DNA from: Enterobacter sp. kpr-6
Lineage (GTDB): Bacteria; Pseudomonadota; Gammaproteobacteria; Enterobacterales; Enterobacteriaceae
Reading direction: 5' to 3'
NCBI RefSeq assembly: GCF_900116015.1
Contig: NZ_FOYH01000006.1
Coordinates: forward strand, 1 to 64,000
DNA: 64,000 nucleotides
Each line of letters opens with the position of its first letter. Position 1 is the first letter of the stretch. The position numbers and the translations under genes are program-made. Under the pieces are notes generated by a model. It ran no database searches, was not told the origin of the DNA, and was given only the letters and a program-made list of their open reading frames with translations. Shown here one piece after another: positions 10,713 to 21,981 of the stretch.

Positions 10713-12209
10713 ATGGCTCACTCACACTTATTAGCAGAAAGAATTTCCCGCCTGAGCAGCGCGCTGGAAAAGGGACTTTTTGAGCGAAGCCATGCGATCC
10801 GTTTATGCCTGCTGGCGGCCCTCAGCGGTGAAAGCGTCTTTCTTCTGGGCCCGCCGGGGATTGCCAAAAGCCTTATCGCCCGCCGCTTAAAGTTCGCGTT
10901 TCAACATGCCCGCGCGTTTGAATATCTGATGACACGCTTTTCCACGCCCGAAGAGGTCTTTGGCCCGCTCTCCATCCAGGCGTTAAAAGACGAAGGCCGT
11001 TATGAACGTCTCATCAGCGGTTACTTACCAGAAGCTGAAATCGTCTTTCTGGATGAAATCTGGAAAGCAGGCCCGGCGATCCTCAACACCCTGCTCACCG
11101 CCATCAACGAGCGACGTTTTCGCAACGGCGCACACGAAGAAAAAATCCCCATGCGTTTGCTGGTGGCCGCGTCTAACGAATTACCGGAAGCCGACAGCAG
11201 CCTGGAGGCGCTGTATGACCGCCTGCTTATCCGGCTGTGGCTGGATAAAGTGCAGGAAAAGGGGAATTTCCGCGCCATGCTGGTGAGCCAGCAGGATGAG
11301 AGTGACAACCCGGTTCCGCCTGCGTTGCAGGTGACCGATGAAGAGTATCAGCACTGGCAGCAGGTGATTCCGACGATCAAACTGCCCGATAACGTTTTTG
11401 AACTGATTTTTATGCTGCGCCAGCAAATCGATAACCTGCCTGACGCACCTTACGTCTCTGACCGCCGCTGGAAAAAAGCGATCCGTCTGCTTCAGGCCTG
11501 CGCCTTCTTCTGCGGGCGCGATGCGGTCGCTCCCATCGATCTGATTCTGCTAAAAGACTGCTTATGGCACGACGCGAAAAGCATGAATTTGCTGGCGCAG
11601 CAGATGGAAATTTTGATGACCGGGCACGCCTGGCAGCAGCAGGCGATGCTGACGCAACTGGGCGCAATCACCCAGCGCCGCATCCAGCTTCAGCAACAGC
11701 AAAGCGATAAAACCGCGCTGACGGTGTTACGTCAGAGCGGTATGTTCAGCCGCCGTCCGCATTATGAACTGCCTGCAAACGTCAACGACCCTACGCTGAC
11801 GCTGCTACTACAGCAGCCGCTCAAACTGCACGATATGCAGGTTATCCATGTGACGATAGACCATGCGGCGCTGGCGCAGTGGCTGGCAAAAGGCGGTGAA
11901 ATCCGTGGCAAGCTGAACGGGATTGGCTTCGCGCAGCCGCTGAATCTGGAAGTGGACGCCACGCTGCATCTCCTCGTGCGCGACGTGAGTTTGCAAAGCT
12001 CCCGGCTCGCCCTGCCAGGGGCTTCTCAGGAGAGCGTGCCGGATGAAATCAAACAGCAACTCGACGCGCTCGACACCGAATGGCATCAGCAGCACACCCG
12101 TTTTAGCGAGCAGCAAAAGTGCCTGTTCATTCATAACGACTGGTTAGGTCGTATCGAAGCCAGCTTACAGGACGTCAGCGAGCAGATTAAACAGGCCCGT
12201 CAATGCTGA
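10713..12209 (+). CDS. ravA: RavA, MoxR-family AAA+ ATPase
   Basis: A 498-residue MoxR-type AAA+ ATPase. Walker A is GPPGIAKS (about 46-53), Walker B is VFLDEI with Asp114-Glu115, and a sensor region ([15 protein letters not shown]) follows. The C-terminal part corresponds to the triple-helical and LARA domains. In E. coli RavA forms a cage with lysine decarboxylase LdcI and works with ViaA. It overlaps viaA by 7 bp, indicating translational coupling. Confidence 0.97.
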   Translation: MAHSHLLAERISRLSSALEKGLFERSHAIRLCLLAALSGESVFLLGPPGIAKSLIARRLKFAFQHARAFEYLMTRFSTPEEVFGPLSIQALKDEGRYERLISGYLPEAEIVFLDEIWKAGPAILNTLLTAINERRFRNGAHEEKIPMRLLVAASNELPEADSSLEALYDRLLIRLWLDKVQEKGNFRAMLVSQQDESDNPVPPALQVTDEEYQHWQQVIPTIKLPDNVFELIFMLRQQIDNLPDAPYVSDRRWKKAIRLLQACAFFCGRDAVAPIDLILLKDCLWHDAKSMNLLAQQMEILMTGHAWQQQAMLTQLGAITQRRIQLQQQQSDKTALTVLRQSGMFSRRPHYELPANVNDPTLTLLLQQPLKLHDMQVIHVTIDHAALAQWLAKGGEIRGKLNGIGFAQPLNLEVDATLHLLVRDVSLQSSRLALPGASQESVPDEIKQQLDALDTEWHQQHTRFSEQQKCLFIHNDWLGRIEASLQDVSEQIKQARQC

Positions 12210-13654
12210 CGATGGATACCCTCAACATGATCCTGACGGTCAGCGAAGAGGGGTTGATCGAAGAGTTGATCGTGGCGCTACTGGCGTCTCCGCAACTGGC
12301 GATTTTTTTTGAGAAATTCCCAAAACTACGACATGCCGTCACAGAGGATATTCCGCGCTGGCGGGAAGCGCTCAAAAGCAGGCTGAAAGATACCCGCGTG
12401 CCGCCGGAACTGACGGAAGAGGTGCTCAGCTACCAGCAAAGTCAGTTGCTTTCGACCACCCAGTTTATCCTCCAGCTTCCGCAGATCCTGACCCTGCTGG
12501 AGAAGGTGCACTCCCCGTATGCCGCGCAGGCGCAACAACTGGTGGCGGATAACCGCACCATGACTCCCGCCCTGCACACCCTGTTTTTACAGCGCTGGCG
12601 CTTAAGCCTGGTGGTTCAGGCCACTTCGCTCAATCAGCAACTGCTGGAAGAAGAACGTGAGCAGTTACTCAGCGAAGTGCAGGAACGCATGACGCTCAGC
12701 GGGCAGCTTGATCCGGTGCTGGTAGAAAACGAAAACGCCGCCGGGCGGCTGTGGGACATGAGCGCCGGGCAGCTTAAGCGCGGTGATTACCAGTTAATCG
12801 TTAAGTACGGCGATTTTCTTGCCGATCAGCCCGAGCTAAAACAGCTAGCCGAACAGCTCGGGCGCTCGCGTGAGGCGAAATCGGTGCCAAGAAAAGATGC
12901 GCCGATGGAAACCTTCCGCACGCTGGTACGCGAACCGGCGACCGTGCCAGAGCAGGTTGATGGCCTGCAACAGAGCGACGATATTTTGCGCCTGTTGCCG
13001 CCGGAACTGGCCACCCTCGGCATCACCGAACTGGAATATGAGTTTTACCGTAAGCTGGTGGAGAAGCAGTTACTCACTTACCGGCTGCATGGCGAAGCCT
13101 GGCGGGAGAAGATCACCGAGCGGCCGGTGATTCATCAGGATTTCGACGAACAGCCGCGCGGCCCGTTTATCGTCTGCGTGGATACCTCCGGTTCGATGGG
13201 CGGCTTCAACGAACAGTGCGCCAAAGCCTTTTGCCTGGCCCTGATGCGTATCGCGCTGGCGGACAGACGCCGCTGTTTCATCATGCTGTTTTCAAGCGAG
13301 GTGGTGCGTTACGAGCTGTCAGGCCCGGAAGGGATCGAGCAGGCGATCCGTTTTCTCAGCCAGCGTTTTCGCGGCGGCACCGATCTGGCGAGCTGTTTTC
13401 GCGCCATCATTGAGCGGATGCAGGGGGGGGAGTGGTTTGATGCCGATGCGGTGGTGATTTCTGATTTTATTGCCCAGCGGTTGCCGGATGAGGTGGTCAG
13501 TAAAGTGGCGGAATTGCAGCGCGTACATCAGCACCGTTTTCATGCGGTGGCGATGTCCGTTCATGGCAAACCCGGCATCATGCGCATTTTCGATCATATC
13601 TGGCGCTTTGATACCGGGATGCGCAGCCGCCTGCTGCGACGCTGGCGGCGTTAA
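12203..13654 (+). CDS. viaA: ViaA, von Willebrand factor A partner of RavA
   Basis: A 483-residue protein with a helical N-terminal half and a C-terminal VWA domain. The MIDAS motif is DTSGSMGG beginning at Asp327. It stimulates the RavA ATPase in E. coli and has been linked to respiratory complexes and aminoglycoside sensitivity. It starts within the end of ravA and ends 1 bp before the convergent asnA stop. It contains a run of eight G at 13423-13430, and the frame is intact through it. Confidence 0.97.
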   Translation: MLTMDTLNMILTVSEEGLIEELIVALLASPQLAIFFEKFPKLRHAVTEDIPRWREALKSRLKDTRVPPELTEEVLSYQQSQLLSTTQFILQLPQILTLLEKVHSPYAAQAQQLVADNRTMTPALHTLFLQRWRLSLVVQATSLNQQLLEEEREQLLSEVQERMTLSGQLDPVLVENENAAGRLWDMSAGQLKRGDYQLIVKYGDFLADQPELKQLAEQLGRSREAKSVPRKDAPMETFRTLVREPATVPEQVDGLQQSDDILRLLPPELATLGITELEYEFYRKLVEKQLLTYRLHGEAWREKITERPVIHQDFDEQPRGPFIVCVDTSGSMGGFNEQCAKAFCLALMRIALADRRRCFIMLFSSEVVRYELSGPEGIEQAIRFLSQRFRGGTDLASCFRAIIERMQGGEWFDADAVVISDFIAQRLPDEVVSKVAELQRVHQHRFHAVAMSVHGKPGIMRIFDHIWRFDTGMRSRLLRRWRR

Positions 13655-13655
13655 C

Positions 13656-14648
13656 TTACAGCAGCGCGCTGACGCTCTCACGAACCTGCGCCGGCCAGAC
13701 GCCGCACTGTACCTGCCCGATGTGCGGCAGTTGCAGCAGCAGCATGGTCAGACGCGACTGGCCGATACCGCCGCCGATGGTTTGTGGCATTTCGCCAGCC
13801 AGCAGCGCCTGGTGCCATTCCAGCGCCAGACGATCGTCGTCGCCGGTGAGGGCAAGCTGGCGTTTGAGGGTGTCGGCATCCACACGGATCCCCATGGAGG
13901 AAAGCTCAATCGCATCGTCCAGCACCGGGTTCCACACCAGAATATCGCCGTTGAGCCCGGCAAAACCGGCTTCGGTGGCGGTCGTCCAGTCATCATAATC
14001 CGGTGCACGCACGTCATGACGTTTACCGTCACTCAGCTTGCCGCCGATACCCATCAGGAATACTGCGCCCAGTTCTTTGGCAATGGCGCGCTCGCGGCCT
14101 TTGGCATCAAGACCAGGAAAACGAGCCAGTAACTCTTCACTGTGAACAAAGTGGATCTGCTCTGGCAGGAACGGTGCCAGACCAAACTGTTCACTTACTG
14201 CGGCTTCTGTCGCTTTGATCCCGGCGTAGATCGCTTCAACGGTGGCTTTCAGCGTGCCGGTGTGGCGTTCGCCATCTCCCATTACGCGTTCCCAGTCCCA
14301 CTGATCGACATAGACCGAGTGGATCGCTGACAGGCGATCTTCATCCGGGCGAAGGGCTTTCATGTGCGTGTAAAGCCCTTCGCCTGCGCTGAAGTCGTGT
14401 TGTCCCAGTGTCTGACGCTTCCACTTTGCCAGGGAGTGCACCACTTCGAAGCGGGCATCCGGCAGCGTTTTCACATTGACCTGTACCGCTTTTTCGCAGC
14501 CCGACAGGTTGTCCTGAGTCCCGTCTCCCACGCGGCTTAAAATCGGTGCCTGTACTTCAATCAGGCCCAGTTTTTCTTCTAACTGGCGGGAAAAATGGGA
14601 TTTCACGAAACTGATCTGGCGTTGTTTTGCGATGTAAGCGGTTTTCAT
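13656..14648 (-). CDS. asnA: AsnA, aspartate-ammonia ligase
   Basis: Ammonia-dependent asparagine synthetase of the class II aminoacyl-tRNA synthetase fold, making asparagine from aspartate, ATP and ammonium. It is 330 residues, matching K-12 along its length ([54 protein letters not shown]). An upstream ATG at 14678 is in frame but lacks support, and the ATG at 14648 has AGGAG upstream. AsnC, encoded divergently 150 bp away, is its known activator in E. coli. Confidence 0.97.
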   Translation of the reverse strand: MKTAYIAKQRQISFVKSHFSRQLEEKLGLIEVQAPILSRVGDGTQDNLSGCEKAVQVNVKTLPDARFEVVHSLAKWKRQTLGQHDFSAGEGLYTHMKALRPDEDRLSAIHSVYVDQWDWERVMGDGERHTGTLKATVEAIYAGIKATEAAVSEQFGLAPFLPEQIHFVHSEELLARFPGLDAKGRERAIAKELGAVFLMGIGGKLSDGKRHDVRAPDYDDWTTATEAGFAGLNGDILVWNPVLDDAIELSSMGIRVDADTLKRQLALTGDDDRLALEWHQALLAGEMPQTIGGGIGQSRLTMLLLQLPHIGQVQCGVWPAQVRESVSALL

Positions 14649-14798
14649 TATGTAACTCCTGTGTCCTGTTGCTTTCAATTAAGCAACAAAAACGGAGTGA
14701 TATTCAATAATGCACAAGTAAAAAGCCACCTTCACTTTTAATCCATCAAAATAACGCGCTAAACTGACATGAATCATCAATCAACATAAGAAAAACCT

Positions 14799-15257
14799 AT
14801 GGAAAATTATCAGATCGATAATCTCGATCGCGGCATCCTTGACGCGCTGATGGCGAATGCACGTACTGCCTATGCTGAACTGGCCAAACAATTTGGCGTC
14901 AGCCCCGGCACGATTCACGTTCGCGTGGAGAAGATGAAGCAGGCGGGGATTATCACCGGCGCACGTATCGACATCAGCCCAAAACAACTGGGGTACGACG
15001 TGTGCTGTTTTATCGGCATTATCCTTAAGAGTGCGAAGGACTACCCTTCAGCCCTGGCCCGCCTGGAAAGTCTGGAAGAAGTGACCGAAGCCTATTACAC
15101 CACCGGGCACTACAGCATCTTTATTAAGGTGATGTGTAAATCGATCGACGCGCTTCAGCAGGTACTTATCAACAAGATCCAAACAATTGATGAAATTCAG
15201 TCCACTGAAACGCTGATCTCCCTGCAGAACCCGATTATGCGCACGATCCGCCCGTAG
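14799..15257 (+). CDS. asnC: AsnC, Lrp/AsnC-family regulator
   Basis: A 152-residue Lrp-type regulator. An N-terminal helix-turn-helix (LDRGILDALMANARTAYAELAKQFGVSPGTIHVRVEKM) precedes a C-terminal ligand-binding RAM domain. In E. coli it activates asnA in an asparagine-sensitive way and represses itself. The asnA-asnC divergent spacer (14649-14798) must hold its sites, but I see no clear box. mioC follows 90 bp downstream. Confidence 0.97.
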   Translation: MENYQIDNLDRGILDALMANARTAYAELAKQFGVSPGTIHVRVEKMKQAGIITGARIDISPKQLGYDVCCFIGIILKSAKDYPSALARLESLEEVTEAYYTTGHYSIFIKVMCKSIDALQQVLINKIQTIDEIQSTETLISLQNPIMRTIRP

Positions 15258-15278
15258 GCAGGGAAAATAATTACCACA

Positions 15279-15287
15279 TTTTCCACA
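15279..15287 (+). promoter_or_regulatory. DnaA box at the mioC promoter
   Basis: TTTTCCACA fits the relaxed DnaA box TTWTNCACA and lies 26 bp upstream of a TACAAT -10 candidate (15313-15318) for mioC. In E. coli DnaA represses mioC from a box in this place, which limits transcription into oriC. Confidence 0.6.
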
Positions 15288-15347
15288 GGTAGATCCCAGC
15301 TCATTCACAGCGTACAATACGCCACTCTTAAACCGGGACGTGCGATC

Positions 15348-15797
15348 ATGGCAGACATTACTCTTATTAGTGGCAGTACCCTGGGCGGCGCGGAATACGT
15401 TGCGGAACATCTGGCAGAAAAGCTGGAGGACGCCGGGTTTTCCACCAGCACGCAGCATGGGCCTTTATTAGAGGATCTCCCGACGCAGGGCGTCTGGTTA
15501 CTGGTTTCGTCCACCCATGGTGCAGGCGATCTGCCGGACAACATTCTTCCTTTATATGAAGAACTGAAAGAACAGCAGCCCGATCTGTCAGCGGTGCGCT
15601 TTGGCGCTATCGGGATCGGCAGTCGTGAGTACGACACCTTTTGCGGGGCGATCGAGAAGCTGGAAGCAGAATTGATCGCCTGCGGGGCAAAACAGATCGG
15701 TGAAACTCTGCGGATCAACATCCTTGATCATGACATTCCGGAAGATCCGGCAGAAATCTGGCTGGGATCCTGGATTAATTTACTCAGTAATGTGTAA
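15348..15797 (+). CDS. mioC: MioC, flavodoxin-like protein
   Basis: A small FMN-binding flavodoxin of 149 residues. The phosphate-binding loop is SGSTLGGAEYVAE near residues 8-20, with the flavin region STHGAGDLPDN near 57-67. It is two residues longer than K-12 MioC at the C-terminus. Its transcription reads directly into oriC, a conserved feature that links its promoter to initiation control. Confidence 0.97.
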   Translation: MADITLISGSTLGGAEYVAEHLAEKLEDAGFSTSTQHGPLLEDLPTQGVWLLVSSTHGAGDLPDNILPLYEELKEQQPDLSAVRFGAIGIGSREYDTFCGAIEKLEAELIACGAKQIGETLRINILDHDIPEDPAEIWLGSWINLLSNV

Positions 15798-16080
15798 AGA
15801 TCGAGCGATCAACTGTGTATAACTCTGGTTAAAACCTTGGATCAACCGGTAGTTATCCACGGTATAAGGTTTGGTCAGTTTTTGAGTTGTGTATAACCCT
15901 TCATTTTGATCCCAGCTTATACTGTCTGGGATCACCGATCATTCACAGCTAGTGATCCTCAATAACTGATTGATCTTCCTGACCGGATCGCAGTTATCCA
16001 CAGAGCATGGCGATCCTAATAAGAGATCATAGTAAAAGAGATCTCTAAATAAAAAGATCTTCTTTTTAATAGCAAGGATC
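15798..16080. other. oriC: oriC, chromosomal replication origin
   Basis: Lies between mioC and mnmG as in K-12. DnaA boxes: R1 TTATCCACA at 15994-16002 (+), R2 as TTATACACA on the minus strand at 15888-15896, an R3-position box TTATCCACG at 15853-15861 (+), and an R4-position box reading TTATACACA on the minus strand at 15814-15822. An IHF match (ATCAA-N4-TTA on the minus strand) lies at 15963-15974. The AT-rich unwinding region at 16018-16078 holds three minus-strand 13-mers that begin GATCT. GATC sites are dense, as expected for Dam and SeqA control. Confidence 0.95.
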
Positions 16081-16087
16081 CCGGCTC

Positions 16088-16116
16088 TTTCTCGATGGAC
16101 TAAAGTTGAGTAGAAT
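16088..16116 (+). promoter_or_regulatory. Probable mnmG promoter
   Basis: A -10 candidate TAGAAT (16111-16116) has a weak -35 TTTCTC (16088-16093) with a 17-bp spacer. It lies next to the unwinding element, where the gidA/mnmG promoter that influences origin opening sits in E. coli. Confidence 0.45.
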
Positions 16117-16170
16117 CCACGGCCTCAGCTTCAATCCACTTTCTAACCGCTTTACGCGAGGCAAATCACC

Positions 16171-18060
16171 ATGTTTTATCCGGATCCTTTTGACGTCATC
16201 ATCATTGGCGGGGGTCATGCAGGCACTGAGGCCGCAATGGCCGCCGCACGTATGGGTCAACAAACCCTGCTTTTGACTCACAATATCGACACCCTGGGGC
16301 AGATGTCCTGCAACCCGGCGATCGGCGGTATTGGGAAAGGACACCTGGTGAAAGAAGTGGATGCGCTTGGCGGGCTGATGGCGAGAGCTGTCGATCAGGC
16401 AGGCATCCAGTTTAGGATACTAAACGCGAGCAAAGGCCCGGCTGTCCGTGCCACGCGAGCTCAGGCGGATCGTGTGCTTTACCGCCAGGCCGTGCGTACG
16501 GCACTGGAGAACCAGCCGAACCTGATGATCTTCCAGCAGGCGGTTGAGGATCTGATCGTCGAAAACGATCGTGTCGTCGGTGCCGTGACCCAGATGGGCC
16601 TGAAGTTCCGCGCGAAAGCCGTGGTGCTGACGGTCGGGACATTCCTGGACGGCAAGATCCATATCGGTCTGGACAACTACAGCGGTGGTCGTGCAGGCGA
16701 TCCACCGTCTATCTCGCTGTCACGTCGTCTGCGCGAACTGCCGCTGCGCGTCAATCGCCTGAAAACCGGTACGCCGCCGCGTATTGACGCGCGCACAATC
16801 GATTTCAGCGTACTGGCTGAACAGCATGGCGATAACCCGATGCCGGTCTTTTCGTTCATGGGCAACGCGGCTCAGCACCCACGTCAGGTGCCGTGCTACA
16901 TCACCCATACCAACGAAAAAACCCATGATGTGATCCGCAATAACCTCGATCGCAGCCCGATGTATGCTGGCGTGATCGAAGGGATCGGCCCGCGTTACTG
17001 CCCGTCGATCGAAGACAAAGTGATGCGCTTTGCCGATCGTAACCAGCACCAGATCTTCCTGGAGCCGGAAGGCCTGACCTCCAACGAAATTTACCCGAAC
17101 GGCATCTCCACCAGCCTGCCGTTTGATGTTCAGATGCAAATCGTCCGCTCAATGCAGGGGATGGAAAACGCGAAGATTGTGCGTCCTGGCTATGCCATTG
17201 AGTACGATTTCTTCGATCCGCGTGATTTGAAACCGACGCTGGAAAGCAAATTCATTGCCGGCCTGTTCTTTGCCGGCCAGATCAACGGCACGACGGGTTA
17301 CGAAGAAGCGGCCGCGCAAGGGTTGCTGGCGGGTCTTAACGCCGCGCGATCTTCTGCGGAAAAAGAGGGCTGGGCACCTGGACGTTCTCAGGCTTACCTG
17401 GGCGTTCTGGTCGACGACCTGTGCACGCTGGGTACCAAAGAGCCGTACCGCATGTTTACCTCCCGCGCGGAATACCGCCTGATGCTGCGTGAAGATAACG
17501 CTGACATGCGCCTGACGGCAGTGGGTCGTGAACTGGGTCTGGTTGATGACGAACGCTGGGCGCGCTTTAACGATAAGCTGGAAAGCATCGAGCGCGAACG
17601 TCAGCGCCTGAAAGACATCTGGCTGCACCCGCACTCTGCACAGATTGACGAAGTGAATGCGAAGCTGAGTGCGCCGCTGTCGCGTGAAGCCAACGGCGAA
17701 GATCTGCTGCGTCGTCCGGAAATGACCTACGCGGAGATGACCCAACTGTCGTCGTTCGCGCCAGGACTTGCCGATCCGCAAGCCGCCGAGCAGGTTGAAA
17801 TCCAGGTGAAGTACGAAGGGTACATCGCACGGCAGCAGGAAGAGATCGAGAAACAGCAGCGTAACGAGAACGCTCTGTTACCTGCGACGCTGGATTATCG
17901 TCTGGTGAATGGCCTGTCCAACGAGGTTATCGCCAAGCTGAATGACCATAAACCGTCGTCGATTGGTCAGGCATCGCGTATTTCAGGCATCACGCCAGCG
18001 GCTATTTCTATCCTGCTGGTGTGGCTGAAAAAACAAGGTATGCTGCGCCGCAGCGCGTAA
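16171..18060 (+). CDS. mnmG: MnmG (GidA), tRNA wobble-uridine modification enzyme
   Basis: FAD-dependent enzyme of 629 residues that, with MnmE, installs the (carboxymethyl)aminomethyl group at U34 of certain tRNAs. The dinucleotide-binding motif [15 protein letters not shown] is at residues 7-21. The conserved [19 protein letters not shown] follows, and the C-terminal helical domain ends in the usual [16 protein letters not shown]. First gene after oriC, transcribed away from it, and followed by rsmG after a REP-containing gap. Confidence 0.98.
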   Translation: MFYPDPFDVIIIGGGHAGTEAAMAAARMGQQTLLLTHNIDTLGQMSCNPAIGGIGKGHLVKEVDALGGLMARAVDQAGIQFRILNASKGPAVRATRAQADRVLYRQAVRTALENQPNLMIFQQAVEDLIVENDRVVGAVTQMGLKFRAKAVVLTVGTFLDGKIHIGLDNYSGGRAGDPPSISLSRRLRELPLRVNRLKTGTPPRIDARTIDFSVLAEQHGDNPMPVFSFMGNAAQHPRQVPCYITHTNEKTHDVIRNNLDRSPMYAGVIEGIGPRYCPSIEDKVMRFADRNQHQIFLEPEGLTSNEIYPNGISTSLPFDVQMQIVRSMQGMENAKIVRPGYAIEYDFFDPRDLKPTLESKFIAGLFFAGQINGTTGYEEAAAQGLLAGLNAARSSAEKEGWAPGRSQAYLGVLVDDLCTLGTKEPYRMFTSRAEYRLMLREDNADMRLTAVGRELGLVDDERWARFNDKLESIERERQRLKDIWLHPHSAQIDEVNAKLSAPLSREANGEDLLRRPEMTYAEMTQLSSFAPGLADPQAAEQVEIQVKYEGYIARQQEEIEKQQRNENALLPATLDYRLVNGLSNEVIAKLNDHKPSSIGQASRISGITPAAISILLVWLKKQGMLRRSA

Positions 18061-18070
18061 TGCGCTAAAC

Positions 18071-18140
18071 GTTGCCCGGTGGCGCTACGCTTACCGGGTC
18101 TGCAACTCTGTAGGCCGGATAACGACCCGCTTATCCGGCA
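18071..18140. repeat. REP pair (BIME) between mnmG and rsmG
   Basis: Two REP-like units, TTGCCCGGTGGCGCTACGCTT and GTAGGCCGGATAACGACC with TTATCCGGC, lie in the 100-bp gap. Such elements commonly stabilise the upstream mRNA segment. Confidence 0.75.
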
Positions 18141-18160
18141 AATCAAAACAGGTATTCACC

Positions 18161-18784
18161 GTGCTCAACAAACTTTCTCGTCTGCTGAATGAAGCAGGCA
18201 TTTCGCTCACCGATCACCAGAAACAACAACTGGTGGCCTATGTCGATATGCTCCACAAATGGAACAAAGCGTATAACCTGACTTCCGTACGCGATCCGAA
18301 CGAGATGCTGATTCGCCATATTCTTGACAGTATCGTCGTTGCGCCGCATCTGACCGGTTCGCGGTTCATTGATGTCGGCACCGGCCCTGGACTGCCGGGC
18401 GTACCGCTGGCTATCGTGCTGCCTGAAGCGCATTTCACGCTGCTGGACAGCCTGGGTAAGCGCATACGCTTCCTGCGTCAGGTTCAACATGAACTGAAAC
18501 TTGAAAACATTACCCCGGTGCAGAGCCGCGTTGAGGATTTCCCGGCTGAGCCGCCATTTGATGGCGTCGTGAGCCGCGCTTTTGCCTCGCTTAACGATAT
18601 GGTGAGCTGGTGTCATCATCTGCCAGGTGAGCAGGGACGGTTTTATGCGCTGAAAGGGCAAGTGCCCGATGATGAAATCGCCGCGCTGCCTGCGGGTTTG
18701 ACGGTCGAATCAGTGGTTAAATTAGCGGTTCCCCAGCTTGATGGCGAACGTCACCTGGTGGTAATTAAACCAAATAATAGTTAA
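18161..18784 (+). CDS. rsmG: RsmG (GidB), 16S rRNA m7G527 methyltransferase
   Basis: SAM-dependent methyltransferase of 207 residues acting on G527 of 16S rRNA; loss gives low-level streptomycin resistance in relatives. The SAM motif [17 protein letters not shown] is near residues 68-84. It starts with GTG, as in K-12, giving [17 protein letters not shown]. The REP pair lies between it and mnmG. Confidence 0.97.
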   Translation: MLNKLSRLLNEAGISLTDHQKQQLVAYVDMLHKWNKAYNLTSVRDPNEMLIRHILDSIVVAPHLTGSRFIDVGTGPGLPGVPLAIVLPEAHFTLLDSLGKRIRFLRQVQHELKLENITPVQSRVEDFPAEPPFDGVVSRAFASLNDMVSWCHHLPGEQGRFYALKGQVPDDEIAALPAGLTVESVVKLAVPQLDGERHLVVIKPNNS

Positions 18785-19279
18785 TTTTTATCAAAAAATG
18801 TTTAATTTGCGCTGTGGTGAATGTGTTAAAAAACGGCGCAAAGAAACAGGCTATCCGGGAACTAATTTAACCCTGCTTTTACTGGTATTTTTCTATTCGT
18901 TAACGTAGCTTTTTTTGTTAACCCTTAAAATAGTCAATGGGGAAAATATCAGGCTGCTAAAAATCAGCAATATTACCTGACAGAGATGTTAAATATTTAT
19001 TAAGAATGTCAATGAAAGGTTTTTGATGTATATCGCGATTTTTTGAAAACGGTAAAGAATATACGCTTATATATCATTAAGATGCACTACCAGAATTTTC
19101 GGTGCGGCATATTCAGTACTAAAGGTAAATGTACAAATTGTGATCTGATGCACGCTTTAGCATCAGTGATTTCGCGATATGCGCCATTTTGTTCGATTGT
19201 TCACACTTTGCTGAAAAGTGGAAAAATAGCGACTCAGAAAAATATTTAAACATTTATTCACCTTTTCGCTACTTATTGT
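18785..19279. other. AT-rich rsmG-atpI spacer, no gene supported
   Basis: About 500 bp of markedly AT-rich DNA. The only structure I can support is a 7-bp inverted repeat, CTGATGC and GCATCAG (19145-19166), with an 8-base loop. A 68-codon frame at 19043-19249 has no convincing ribosome-binding site or family look and is not called. K-12 has a similarly long non-coding spacer here. Confidence 0.6.
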
Positions 19280-19307
19280 TTGAAATCACGGGGGCGCACC
19301 GTATAAT
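19280..19307 (+). promoter_or_regulatory. atp operon promoter
   Basis: A -35 TTGAAA (19280-19285) and a perfect -10 TATAAT (19302-19307) have a 16-bp spacer. The sequence around them is almost identical to the mapped E. coli unc promoter. It would drive atpIBEFHAGDC. Confidence 0.8.
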
Positions 19308-19397
19308 TTGACCGCTTTTTGATGCTTGACTCTGAGCCTTAAAGAACGTTTTATACGACACGCGACATACCTCAAAGGTAGCAGGAGTGAAAACGTG

Positions 19398-20605
<1,208 letters not shown>

Positions 20606-20630
20606 TTTTACCAACACTACTACGTTTTAA

Positions 20631-20903
<273 letters not shown>

Positions 20904-20950
20904 TGATTAAGCAATATTTAGAACGTTAACCAGATAAGAGGCATTGTGCT

Positions 20951-21421
20951 GTGAATCTTAACGCAACAATCCTCGGCCAGGCCATCGCGTTTGTCCTGTT
21001 TGTTCTGTTCTGCATGAAGTATGTATGGCCGCCGTTGATGGCTGCCATCGAGAAGCGTCAAAAAGAAATTGCTGACGGTCTCGCTTCTGCAGAACGAGCA
21101 CATAAGGATCTTGACCTTGCAAAGGCCAGCGCGACCGACCAGCTGAAAAAGGCGAAAGCGGAAGCCCAGGTAATCATTGAGCAGGCGAACAAACGTCGCT
21201 CTCAGATTCTGGACGAAGCGAAAACCGAAGCAGAACAGGAACGTACCAAAATCGTGGCGCAGGCTCAGGCGGAAATTGACGCTGAGCGTAAACGTGCTCG
21301 CGAGGAATTGCGTAAGCAAGTTGCTATCCTGGCTGTTGCTGGCGCCGAGAAGATCATCGAACGTTCCGTGGATGAAGCTGCTAACAGCGACATCGTGGAC
21401 AAACTTGTCGCTGAACTGTAA
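20951..21421 (+). CDS. atpF: AtpF, F1Fo ATP synthase subunit b
   Basis: The 156-residue peripheral stalk subunit. One N-terminal membrane helix (about residues 5-25, [20 protein letters not shown]) precedes a long charged coiled coil that dimerises and contacts delta. It starts with GTG, as in E. coli. 14 bp separate it from atpH. Confidence 0.98.
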   Translation: MNLNATILGQAIAFVLFVLFCMKYVWPPLMAAIEKRQKEIADGLASAERAHKDLDLAKASATDQLKKAKAEAQVIIEQANKRRSQILDEAKTEAEQERTKIVAQAQAEIDAERKRAREELRKQVAILAVAGAEKIIERSVDEAANSDIVDKLVAEL

Positions 21422-21435
21422 GGAGGGAGGGGCTG

Positions 21436-21969
21436 ATGTCTGAATTTGTTACGGTAGCTCGCCCCTACGCCAAAGCAGCTTTTGACTTTGCTGTCGAACA
21501 CCAGGGTGTTGATCGCTGGCAGGATATGCTGGCGTTTGCCGCTGAGGTAACGAAAAACGAACACATGGCTGAGATGCTTTCAGGTGCGTTAGCGCCAGAA
21601 ACCCTCGCCGAGTCGTTCATCGCCATTTGTGGTGAGCAACTGGATGCCAATGGCCAGAACCTGATTCGGGTGATGGCGGAAAATGGCCGCCTGAAGGTGC
21701 TCCCCGATGTTCTTGAGCAGTTTGAGCACTTACGTGCCCTTAGTGAAGCTACCGCTGAAGTTGAAGTAACCTCTGCGACTGAACTGAGTGAAGAGCAGCT
21801 TTCGAAGATCACTGCCGCGATGGAAAAACGTCTGTCACGCAAAGTTAAGCTGAATTGCAATATCGATAAGTCTGTAATGGCAGGCGTAATCATCCGTGCG
21901 GGTGATATGGTCATTGATGGCAGCGTACGCGGCCGTCTTGAGCGCCTCGCAGACGTCTTGCAGTCTTAA
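21436..21969 (+). CDS. atpH: AtpH, F1Fo ATP synthase subunit delta
   Basis: The 177-residue delta subunit (OSCP family), which links the b dimer to the alpha3beta3 head. It begins [22 protein letters not shown] and keeps the conserved C-terminal [32 protein letters not shown] directly upstream is a strong ribosome-binding site. 12 bp to atpA. Confidence 0.98.
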   Translation: MSEFVTVARPYAKAAFDFAVEHQGVDRWQDMLAFAAEVTKNEHMAEMLSGALAPETLAESFIAICGEQLDANGQNLIRVMAENGRLKVLPDVLEQFEHLRALSEATAEVEVTSATELSEEQLSKITAAMEKRLSRKVKLNCNIDKSVMAGVIIRAGDMVIDGSVRGRLERLADVLQS

Positions 21970-21981
21970 GGGGACTGGAGC

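Noticed and set aside
19043-19249. A 68-codon frame in the rsmG-atpI spacer.
   Set aside because: No clear ribosome-binding site, low-complexity AT-rich composition, and no family look. Kept only as a note on the spacer.
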